A DNA stretch of 64,000 nucleotides from Clarkia xantiana subsp. parviflora (Eukaryota; Streptophyta; Magnoliopsida; Myrtales; Onagraceae). The stretch is from NCBI GenBank assembly GCA_036873135.1, contig JAPTYO010000004.1, positions 41,325,105 to 41,389,104 of the forward strand, read 5' to 3'. Positions 21,512 to 31,521 of this stretch are shown here, piece after piece (positions within the stretch are counted from its first letter, which is position 1; each line of letters opens with the position of its first letter). The translations under genes and the position numbers were made by a program. The notes beneath the pieces were generated by a model. The model saw nothing but the letters and a program-made list of their open reading frames with translations, was not told where the DNA came from and made no database searches.

Positions 21512-21720
21512 TATTAGATAGTGTAGAGAGGGGGTTGAATCATATGTATAATAATCAAGTATGTATAATGAATCAACCAAGTATTTACATGTTAGGATGC
21601 CACTATATATAGGAGATCAATCCTAACAAACTAGTCAACTATACTAGTCAACCTAAGGTACCATGTATCTATACAAGTATGAGTACCTATCTATGTATGT
21701 ACAAATATGTACATCTAATA
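21512..21720 (-). repeat. Solo LTR of the A/B copia-type family
   Basis: A 209-bp LTR, TATTAGAT...ATCTAATA, with at least one base different from the LTRs of element A. Its flanks do not match each other: ACCCT on the left, GTATG on the right. ACCCT matches the inverse of the left flank of element A (AGGGT, 24567-24571), and GTATG is the inverse of the right flank of A (CATAC). This is a key mark of the inversion described in the findings. Confidence 0.9.
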
Positions 21721-22070
21721 GTATGCTTATGATTCATCTTTTATGAGTCTAAATCGATGTTTAACAATTGCTTCTGAGCAGTGGTGTAAACACCAAACCC
21801 TGCTTTGAGACCGTCCCATAGGTATTTAGCAGACTCAAGGTGATCATACTCATAGAGTATGTCATCCTCCAGCAACGACTACAAGGCGGAACAAATTTTC
21901 AGGTCCTTAGCATTAGAATGTCTTCTATTCATCCGTGAGGTTTCCCTCTGGCCTAACATACTTTGTAGTCAAGTGGTCCAAACCTTTCACCCCAGTAATA
22001 ACCATCCTTGCTCGCTTGTTCTAGATCTTATAATTATTACCATTCAATCTCATCCATTTATTCATTTGGG
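21721..22070 (-). pseudogene. C2 copia gag, N-terminal part (inverted)
   Basis: On the minus strand from about 22070 there is a copia capsid start: MNKWMRLNGNNYKIWNKRAR, then VKGLDHLTTKYVRPEGNLT. In shifted frames follow AKDLKICSAL-like and YDHLESAKYLWDGLKAGFG-type stretches, typical of UBN2/DUF4219 gag. It stops at GTATG/CATAC (21721-21725). The protein continues on the plus strand at 26895. Stops and frameshifts are present. Confidence 0.7.
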
Positions 22071-22586
22071 AAATAACAATGCTGATCGCAGTCATCGATA
22101 CTAACACCTTGATAATCATGCATAATCAGGAAGACAATATTATTTTGGATAAAGAATTGCATACATCGGATATCTATGAGATAGAAGGCGATAAGTAATG
22201 ATTCCTCAGACATCTAACCAAACCGATCGCCAGTAAACCGAGGGAAGGGGGTCGTGAAAGAGTTCACATTACCAACGTCTTCCCTCTAATAAACAGTATA
22301 ATCGCTTTTACCGGAATGGGGAGTTTTTACATACACCTGGTCTTGACTTTCCCAAGGCCCTTTTAAAAACGTTTCGAGGATTTCATGCATGCATATACAA
22401 TTCTACTACACAAGAAAATCATCATACGCATGCCTCATACATGAAACAAACCATCCATCATGCATACGCTTCATGCGTTTAATGTTCCAAGGAACTCAAG
22501 CTTGCATATATAATTCTACTACTTAAGTAAAATTTCACATGTGGCTACATCCTCAACATTCATGCATACGCATCATGCGTGATCAC
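22071..22586 (-). other. C2 copia leader, second part (inverted)
   Basis: The minus strand matches the later leader of C1 (34010-34480) and D (48215-48600). Shared landmarks are TAGAATTATATATGCA, GGCCTTGGGAAAG, the CCCATTCCGGTAA box and GTGAACTCTTTCACGA. It begins, next to LTR H, with GTGAT (ATCAC at 22582-22586 on plus). Joined after 13973 it gives a leader colinear with C1. Confidence 0.8.
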
Positions 22587-23452
22587 TGTTAGGTTATAAA
22601 GTCTAGGTCAACAGGTCGTCAATCTAGAATTTATCTCCCACTAATGAAATGTCGGGTTCAGTGCTCCTAGGGCTAGTCGTTCTGATCCATGCCCTTCTGC
22701 TCCCTGGGGGTAGTCGTTCTGATATATGTCCTTCTCTTCTCTCCTTCTGACCTCCTTTCCTTCTCTCCTTCTGACCTCCTTTCCTTCTCTCCTTCTGACC
22801 CCCTGAGGCTTGTACTTCTGACCCCCTGGGGCTTGTCCTTCTGCTCTATGCGCTTCCTTGACTCTCTTCTCCTTGCCACCCTGCAAGAGGGGCAATATCA
22901 AGCACGGAGGGGGGGGGGGGTGCTTGATGAACCCTCTCCGATGCTTAAGTCAGAACGTCACTTTTTAGAGAGATAAAGCTAGAGAGAAGCCAGAGCTAAA
23001 TTGCCCAAGTAATCAAGATCCTCCAATGAGTGGTGGAAGGGTTGTATTTATAGGCAACGGTGTCATTAAGGTGACTTAATGACATTGTTAACCTTTAAAC
23101 ACAATTAATTAGTCCTTGATCACATAATTAAAACCTTAAAGCATGGAGAGGTTGGCGGAAATAATCTAAGTGCGGGAGTCGGGAAACGGTGCCAGGGCCC
23201 TTAGGGGCGGAGAGAAAATCCGACCCCCAAGGGTAGGGGTCGGGTTGGCCGACCCGATCTCCCCTACGGGAGGTCGGGTATGGCCACCCGACCTCACCTA
23301 GGTGAGCTCGTCGCGCGGCCCGGACGAGTATTTTCGCCTCGTCCGGACCGTTGGTGTTTCGGCGGGGAAGTTTCGATTTATAATCATTAACGGGGTGATA
23401 AAAATAAAACGATTCGGAAGTCAACGGGTTCAAATTGGGCGTATATCCATCA
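22587..23452 (-). repeat. 3' LTR of gypsy element H (inverted)
   Basis: An 866-bp LTR, the inverse of 13974-14953 and closely similar apart from the reduced palindromic repeat. On the minus strand it is preceded by a polypurine tract CTCGGGGGCATG (23464-23453) and followed by GTGAT, so it is a 3' LTR. Confidence 0.9.
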
Positions 23453-24571
23453 CATGCCCCCGAGTCAACCAATGGCCTGACCCTTGATTGACTCTATTTT
23501 AGGATGGTATGACACGCGCAATTTGAAGCCGGGATTTTACCTTTTTTCAGAATCCTTACTTACCCATGGGTGTGTGTCTCTGACTCTGCCCCCTGTCTTA
23601 TAAGATAGAGGAATTGCAAACGTCAGAATGGCACGGACACGTGTCCAAGCACGTGTCCGTCTGAGATGGAAATAATAAATCCAATACCATCACAAGCTTA
23701 TACTCGGAAAATATACGCATGTGTGGGGATGCAACATGAATTTGGTTAAGTGAGTCCATACTTCAATTTCATAACGGGGTAAGCCTATGTGGGAAAAATT
23801 TCGATTTTGGTCCAAATTTTTTTCTAAGTATGGGATACTAGAAAATATGCCTATAGGATCTTACCTTGAGCGAACATGGATGTATCATGAACATGAAAAT
23901 GTGTACTAGCATACATGCAAGTAGGAACACAAGTATGGAAGTGGGTGTAGACATGCTGCGGTTGTAGTCATGAATGTATGCATGGATACATGGCGACCAT
24001 GGGCATGGACGTCTAAATGTTTGAACACACGAAAGTGTGTATGTGGGTATGCATATGAGTGCAAGCATGAACATGTATGTGTGTATGGACGGGTTGTGAG
24101 TATAAGCATGAGTGATGACATTGATGTACCTGTAGATGTAAATCATGAATATGAGCATAAGTGCAAGGGTGAGAGTATAGACCTCTCCTTTACCCGAGGG
24201 TGGGAACTCTGTCACTCGATGGGACACAACGTTCTGTCTCCCTCGTACTAGCGTGAGCATTGTCCTTTAACCTCGTCCCTCGACATGTGTAACTTTTTTT
24301 CCTTCATTCGTTGGAGAGTGTGTATAGCTCTTGACCCTCTCCCTATCGCGTGCGAAGGGGCTTATCGGCATGTCTTAAGGGTTGACCCTTCTTTCGGATG
24401 TGTCGGAGCGCTGCTCCTTTTTTAGGGAAGCTAAAAGTTTGCCCTCTTCGTGATGTTCTGGTGTTTGTCCCTTTGGTTAGATCTCATGGGTTGTGGTTTT
24501 GCTTCCGTAACTTGATTGATGTTAAGGTTGCCCCCGTAGTAGGCGCATCTCGCCCTTCCATGAGTGAGGGT
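23453..24571 (-). other. 3' internal region of element H (inverted)
   Basis: It holds the polypurine tract and non-coding sequence. The part at 23880-24180 is dense in ATG/CATG/GTATG words and could be a decayed tandem array. No pol domain was found. It ends at AGGGT (24567-24571), the inverse of the ACCCT that ends the other half of H at 21511. Confidence 0.6.
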
Positions 24572-26894
24572 TATTAGATAGTGTAGAGAGGGGGTTGAAT
24601 CATATGTATAATAATCAAGTATGTATAATGAATCAACCAAGTATTTACATGTTAGGATGCCACTATATATAGGAGATCAATCCTAACTAACTAGTCAACT
24701 ATACTAGTCAACCTAAGGTACCATGTATCTATACAAGTATGAGTACCTATCTATGTATGTACAAATATGTACATCTAATATTCCCCCATCTTTTCCTTCT
24801 TCTTCCTTTCTAAAGAATTAAAAGGAAAATTTGAGAGAAAAGGTCGATGATGAATGAAATGCCAAGGTCCAATCAAAACCCGGTCAAATAGAGCGAAGGG
24901 TAAACCCGTTCAAAATGAGCCAAGGGAATCAAAACCCGCTCAAATGATCCATGGGAAATTTAAAACCCGCTCCAAAATGCCAAGGTCCAACAAACCCGGT
25001 CTTCACAAAAACGGCCCCTCGAAAATCCAATTTTCGGGATACGGCCCCAAACTTGAGAACTGTCCTCAAAACAACTCCAAAGAACTTCACAAAACGGCCC
25101 CTCGAAAATCCAATTTTCGGGATACGGTCCCAAACTTGAGAACTGTCCTCAAAACAGCTCCAATCTTCAGAACTATCCTCAAAATAGCCCCAAACTTCAC
25201 AAACCCAACAAAAATGCTCCAAACTTCGAAACTGCTCCAAAACAGCCCCAAAGTCTTCAAAAGAGCATCCCAAATTTGAAAACTGCCTAAAACAGCCCAA
25301 AATATCCAAAAGCTTGCAAAGAAGCCCCAAAGTCTTCAAAACTTCAAAATCAGCCCCCAAATTCGCACAAAATCGCACAAAGAGGCCTAGGCATGTGCAG
25401 AGCACATGAGGGTGCACAGGGGTGCACGAGACGAGCCAACTCCATGCCAAAATCCTGGTGCACGGAGGGTGCACGGCGCTACAAGGCCCAGAGATCACGG
25501 GTTCGAATCCACCCAGACACGAATTTCTTCTTCAAACCACAGCATGAAGATCTTCAAATCTTCATCAGAAAACCCAGGTGTTCATCATGAGAAACCCAGG
25601 CAAACGAGATCTAATCGTTATTAATACGACTCCAAACCAACTTGAATCCATTAGCAACCATAAGGCGCATCAAATCCAGTCCAAATTGCAGCAAATAATC
25701 AAGAATCCAAGCTGAATTTGAACAAATTTGCAGCAAGAACACTGCAGCAACAAGAACAGAATGCAGCTCCAAACGAATCCAAAATTGAACAAATCCATAG
25801 CAGATATCAACAAATTGCAGCTTGGAATCAATAGCAGCATCAAATGCGAATCCAATGCAATTCGAATCGCAGCAAATGATCAAGAAACAAGCTCGAAATC
25901 GAAGATCGAACATCCAGCAGCAAAATAGGCGCGAAAACGAAAATCGAACTGCAATTACCTCAAAGAAGCGTCAATGATGCTCAGATCTTCACAAAAGCTT
26001 CGCAATGATGCTCAGATAGCATATGAAATGCAGAAATCTCGAAATGAAACCTCGAATTGCAGAATTGAAGTCCAGCCAAAACCAGCAGAAACTTGACCAG
26101 AAATTGCAGAAACGCAGCTGCAATAGTCCAAATCCGCGTAAAACCGCAACGAATATGACAATCGCATTACCACAGAAATGATCGCAATTGGTTTAATTCC
26201 ACGGGAACTACAAGCACGAAGAAGCGAATCAAAGGAATCAATCTCAGATTTCATCAAACATTCTACGCAAGCTGAAAACCAGCAGCTGAAAACTGAATTG
26301 CAGCAGCAGTAATCCAAATTCCAGAGCAAAGAATCGATCAATCCAGCAGCAGGAATCGATCTTAGACTCGTGGTACAACACCAGATCGAATCCAAATCCC
26401 AGGATCGATCAAGAATCGATGAACAAACTCCAAATTGATGAAACAGTACATGCAGCAAACTGAAATGCTGAAACCGAAATGCTGAACTGCTGATCCAATA
26501 ATGCTGAAATCCTCAATCCAAACAACAATTATTGAGCAGCAAATTCACGAAATACATCAGCAACTGAATGATCTTCAAGTAATCCAATGAATCGAAGCTG
26601 AAATCCTCAAGATCCAAGCTCAAATCGATGAAAAATCCTCTCGAAAAACTGAAACCGAATCTGAAAAACCACAGCTCTGATACCATATTAGATAGTGTAG
26701 AGAGGGGGTTGAATCATATGTATAATAATCAAGTATGTATAATGAATCAACCAAGTATTTACATGTTAGGATGCCACTATATATAGGAGATCAATCCTAA
26801 CTAACTAGTCAACTATACTAGTCAACCTAAGGTACCATGTATCTATACAAGTATGAGTACCTATCTATGTATGTACAAATATGTACATCTAATA
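24572..26894 (-). mobile_element. Element A: non-autonomous LTR element, 2.3 kb, TA...TA ends
   Basis: Two 209-bp LTRs (24572-24780 and 26686-26894) look identical base for base. The LTR ends are TATTAGAT and ATCTAATA rather than TG and CA. On the minus strand the primer-binding site TGGTATCAGAGCTGTGG follows the 5' LTR (26685 downward), the copia-type initiator Met tRNA site. The polypurine tract GATGGGGGAA precedes the 3' LTR (24790-24781). The 1.9-kb interior has no gag or pol frame. Identical LTRs point to a recent insertion that must have used enzymes from another element. Confidence 0.9.
24985..25150 (-). repeat. Tandem duplication with hairpin in element A
   Basis: A unit of about 84 bp occurs twice (from about 25012 and about 25096). 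It contains CGAAAATCCAATTTTCG, a 7-bp stem with a 3-base loop. Element B has a single copy (near 30045). Confidence 0.8.
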
Positions 26895-27401
26895 CATACA
26901 ACGAATGAGCATATTGACACATGTCCAACATGCTTGCTGAACTCAAGGAGGCAGGGAAACTCAGTCTCAGGAACAAAAAGTCTAGTGCATCATCCGCTCT
27001 TTACCGGACTCTTGGAACAGTATGAAAATGCATGTTACCTATGCCACAAATCTCGATACACTCGAGAAAGTGCGAGTTCATCTCGCGTTGGAAGAGGATC
27101 GACTAAAGGCTGAAAAAGCCTAGAGCCGAGATGCATATTGCATCATCCTCCCCAACAGTGCAGAAGGGCAAACGCAAGAGGAAGGGCAAAGACCTTCAAA
27201 AGAAGGCTAACAAGTGGCTTGGTCCTAACGCACAGAAAAAGTTCAAACCAAAGCAAGCTGGTGGTAAGAACAGGCAGAGAAAGCGAACATGTAGAGAGGA
27301 ATCTCGAACGTGTTTCAGGTGTGGTGTAAAAGGTCACAAGGCTACTGCCTGTACCAATCCTCCTAAGGTACGTTCCGAGAAATAACGACGAAAGTCATAC
27401 A
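26895..27401 (+). pseudogene. C2 copia gag, C-terminal part with zinc knuckle
   Basis: It starts at CATAC (TSD of element A). The reading continues from the inverted N-terminal part: an MSNMLAELKEAG-type helix, then the usual linker, a Lys-rich region (KGKRKRKGKDLQKKANKW) and the zinc knuckle CFRCGVKGHKATAC (C-X2-C-X4-H-X4-C) at about 27309-27350. Stops near 27020 and 27095 break it. It ends at element C. It would package copia RNA if intact. Confidence 0.8.
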
Positions 27402-28159
27402 TGTTAGAGATATTAATATTAGAGACATATGTTTGAGTTGTATGAATGTTAGTCCCTTAAGTAGTAGTGTCTTGGAGGATACTCCAAAGTCTTCTATATA
27501 AGGTGATCCACCCTCTTGTATTACCTACCTTTGAGCGATACAATGTTTTCAATAATACTTGCTTTGTTATCTACTTTTTCTTCACACATGCTTAGATGGT
27601 ATCAGAGCTCAAGTCGATCCAATTTCCATCTTCCACTGCAGATTTCCATTACTTTTCAAATTAGTTCTTCGATTATCAACACTCTCTTTAGAAATCTGCA
27701 TAAATCAACTTTCGGTTCAGCTTTGATTCTGCCACCACCTGCTTGAATGCCACCTCCTGCTTGATTTGGTGTTTCAATCAAATGCCACCTCCTGCTTGCA
27801 TGATTACAGCAGTCAAGCTACAATTTGACGTGTTGATATCCTTATCAAGCTGCCGCGCTATAAAGCTCTACATCAGATCTGCAGTTCCGTTTCATCCTCC
27901 TTCAAAATCTAGTTGAGCTCCTGTGACTCTGCAACTATGCTATACTGCAATCTCGGCTGAATCTTCGATGATTTGATTCGATTCTTCTACAAGTGGTTAA
28001 TCCAGTAAGATGCTTTTCCCGCTCATTCTTTGGTCTGGACAATTCTGGTTATTACAGATCTTAGCTGTGATTTGATGAAATTAATCTGCAAGCGTTGAAG
28101 TTGCTGTCGTATACTGCATTTTTTCTCGAATTCTAGAAAATTTGATCAAATTGTTGTTG

Positions 28160-30502
28160 TATTAGATGTACATATTGTACATACATAGATAGGTACTCAT
28201 ACTTGTATAGATACATGGTACCTTAGGTTGACTTGTATAGTTGACTAGTTAGTTAGGATTGATCTCCTATATATAGTGGCATCCTAACATGTAAATACTT
28301 GGTTGATTCATTATACATACTTGATTATTATACATATGATTCAACCCCCTCTCTACACTATCTAATATGGTATCAGAGCTGTGGTTTTTCAGCTTCGGTT
28401 TCACTTTTTTCGAGAGGATTTTTCATCGATTTGAGCTTGGATCTTGAGGATTTCAGCTTCGATTCTTCGGATTGCTTGAAGATCTTGATGTTGCTTCAGC
28501 ATCCTGTGGATTTGCTGCATGATTCATCATGTTTTGATGGTTGATTTCTGCGATTGAAGCTGCTGCTGCGTGTGAAGTTGTTTTCTGCACAGTTCTGCAC
28601 AGCTTCACTGTTCTATTGGATTGACTTGTGTTCTTGAATTCTTGATCGATCCTGTGATTTGGATTCGATCTGGTGTTGTACCACGAGTCTAAGATTGATT
28701 CCTGCTGCTGGATTGATCGATTCTTTGCTCAGGAATTTGGATTACTGCTGCTGTAATTCAGTTTTCAGCTGCTGGTTTTCAGCTTGCGTAGAATGTTTGA
28801 TGAAATCTGAGATTGATTCCTTTGATTCGCTTCTTCGTGCTTGTTGTTCCCGTGGAATTAAACCAATTGCGATCATTTCTGTGGTGGTGCGATTGTCATA
28901 TTCGTTGCGGTTTTACGCGGATTTGGACTATTGCAGCTGCGTTTCTGCAATTTCTGGTCAAGTTTCTGCTGGTTTTGGCTGGACTTCAATTCTGCAATTC
29001 GAGGTTTCATTTCGAGATTTCTGCATTTCATATGCTATCTGAGCATCATTGCGAAGCTTTTGTGAAGATTTGAGCATCATTGACGCTTCTTGGAGGTAAT
29101 TGCAATTCGATTTTCGTTTTCGCGCCTATTTTGCTGCTGGATATTCGATCTTCGATTTCGAGCTTGTTTCTTGATCATTTGCTGCGATTCGAATTGCATT
29201 GGATTCGCATTTGATGCTGCTATTGATTCCAAGCTGCAATTTGTTGATTGCTGCTGCGGATTGGATCAATTTGATCCGTTATTGGCGCGCTATAGCTAAG
29301 TTCTTAGTGCTGCTGTGATATTTCCTGCAATTCCTTCAGATTCAACCTGAATTCTTGTTGATATGCTGCATTTTGGATTGGATGTTGATGTGCCATGATG
29401 TTCCTGCTGGATTCGAGGCTCCAATATGTCGATTCAAGCTCAGGGATTGGTTTGATTTGGCACAAATGTGCTGTCCTTATGGATTATAAAAGTCAGCAAT
29501 CACTTGATCGAAGGAGTCCTTTGGATCGTTTTTTCTTCAGGTTTCAGTGCGTAATTGAAGCAACAATTGGTTTTGTGTTGAATTCATGATTGATTGCAGT
29601 GATTTCGCGTCCATTTGGAGCTATTTCTGTTGAATTTCTGGGATTCTGCTATTGAAGGTTTGAAGAACACCTGGAAATCGTGTTGAAGGTTTGAAGATCT
29701 TCATCTCTGGAATTAGTGTGTCTGCCTGGTTTCGAACCCGCGACCACTGGCCTCTGTGCCGTGCACCCTCCATACACCGGGTATTTTGGCTTCTCCTTGG
29801 CTTCTCCTGTGCACCCCGGTGCACCCACATGTGCTAGGCACGTGTCTGGTCTATTATGGCCGAATTTTGTGCGAATTTGGGGGCTATTTTTGGAGCAGTT
29901 TCAGAGTTTGGGGCATTTTTGCTGATTTTATGAAGTTTGGGGCTATTTTGAGGATAGTTCTAAATATTGGGGCTTCTTAGGAGCTTTTGAAGAATTTGGG
30001 GCTGTTTTGAGGACAGTTCTGAGAGTTTGGGGCCGTATCCCGAAAATTGGATTTTCGAGGGGCCGTTTTGTGAAGACCGGGCTATCAACCTTGGCATTTT
30101 GGAGCGGGTTTTAGTTTTTCCCATGGATCATTTGAGCGGGTTTTGATTCCCTTGGCTCATTTTGAACGGGTTTACCCTTGGCTCTATTTGACCGGGTTTT
30201 GATTGGACCTTGGCATTTCATTCATCATCGACATTTTCTCTCAAATTTTCCTTTTAATTCTTTAGAAAGGAAGAAGAAGGAAAAGATGGGGGAATATTAG
30301 ATGTACATATTGTACATACATAGATAGGTACTCATACTTGTATAGATACATGGTACCTTAGGTTGACTTGTATAGTTGACTAGTTAGTTAGGATTGATCT
30401 CCTATATATAGTGGCATCCTAACATGTAAATACTTGGTTGATTCATTATACATACTTGATTATTATACATATGATTCAACCCCCTCTCTACACTATCTAA
30501 TA
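28160..30502 (+). mobile_element. Element B: second copy of the A family, inside element C
   Basis: LTRs of 208 bp (28160-28367, 30295-30502) look identical to each other, with TATTAGAT...ATCTAATA ends. The TSD TGTTG is perfect (28155-28159, 30503-30507). The primer-binding site TGGTATCAGAGCT begins at 28368; the polypurine tract AAAAGATGGGGGAA is at 30281-30294. The interior is homologous to element A in opposite orientation, with no gag or pol frame. Confidence 0.93.
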
Positions 30503-30507
30503 TGTTG

Positions 30508-31326
30508 CACCCTACCTGTTCGACATAATTCCCCAATGAGGTAGCTAAAGTCTTGTCTAGCACAAATGCTGATATATTTGTTGCGTTACTTTTCCGATTG
30601 TATTCAACTTGCTGCTTCCTCTGTCCTTGCTGCATTGAGGCCTCGTTTCTTTTCTTGTTGTTGTATTCAACCATTTCTTGTTGGCACCTCCTTCTTGCTG
30701 CCATCTCCTTCAATTCTTGAGCTGACTTTGTACTGGAAATTTATTCATCTACTTCGGAATGGTGTTGCAAATTTGTGCTGAGGTTTAATTTGAAGGATAA
30801 AGTGACTTTGGTGCTCATGTGGACTCAGATTTTATTGTTTAAGCAGTGACAGATGCAATGACACGGCTGCAACTTTTTAGATCATTTTTGTTAGCTTTTT
30901 TCTATGGAAAGCAACTGGAGTCATCAAAGTTCAAGAGAGTTGGATATCAAAACGTTTGTGCAGCAATTCGAGGTTGAGATTTGAGTTTTCTGGTTCACAA
31001 TTCAGCAGCTTCTTCCTCTTAGTAATGGCTTGTGCTTCCTCAAAGCATGATGCAGTCTTCTCTTCTTCTTGATTGTATCTTGCTACCTCTTCTCGTGCAC
31101 GGGTCGTGTCTCTTGACTTTAACCTCATCAGCTTCTTCCCAAGACAAGCAGCAGCCAACAACAACAAGTTGAAGTGTAGCAAGTAAACAAAGCAGCAGCA
31201 ACGGCAGCAACAATAGGGTGGCTGACAAGAAATCAGTCTTGAGGGGGCTGATTTGAAGACAATGGAAGCTAGGGATTGAAATGAAACTTGTATGATGTTT
31301 CTAGAAATTAGAAGAAGCATAGGGAA
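30508..31326 (-). other. Antisense coding-like segment in element C
   Basis: On the minus strand two frames give charged, helix-prone protein not known to me from retroelements. One, in 31227-30931, reads RLKSRDTTRAREEVARYNQ and onward through a Glu/Lys-rich stretch to the tail KRFDIQLS. The other, in 30713-30508, reads KEMAARRRCQQEMVEYNN and onward. It could be a captured host gene piece. Function unknown. Confidence 0.35.
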
Positions 31327-31521
31327 TGTTAGAGATATTAATATTAGAGACATATGTTTGAGTTGTATGAATGTTAGTCCCTTAAGTAGTAGTGTCTTGG
31401 AGGGTACTCCAAAGTCTTCTATATAAGGAGATCCACCCTCTTGTATTACCAACCTTTGAGCAATACAATGTTTTCAATAATACTTGCTTTGTTATCTACC
31501 TTCTCTCCACACATTCTTAGA

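Larger units (their letters stand above)
27402..31521 (+). mobile_element. Element C: short non-autonomous LTR element holding element B
   Basis: Two 195-bp LTRs (27402-27596, 31327-31521) start TGTTAGAGAT and end CTTAGA, i.e. TG...GA. The flanks ATACA (27397-27401) and ATACT (31522-31526) agree at 4 of 5 bases. The primer-binding site TGGTATCAGAGCTC follows at 27597; a purine-rich tract (AGAAGAAGCATAGGGAA) precedes the 3' LTR. Without B, the element is about 1.8 kb and has no gag or pol. The LTRs differ by a few bases, so it is older than B. Confidence 0.8.

Noticed and set aside
23838..24260. 140-residue minus-strand frame with many His/Tyr/Ile
   Set aside because: It arises from an ATG/CATG-rich low-complexity region of element H; no family features.
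24929..25498. 189-residue minus-strand frame in element A
   Set aside because: Low-complexity Phe/Leu/Gly-rich sequence from repeated units; the frame is not kept in element B.
25430..25530. tRNA gene suggested by GGTTCGAATCC
   Set aside because: No A-box, acceptor stem or cloverleaf could be drawn; only the B-box-like word is present.
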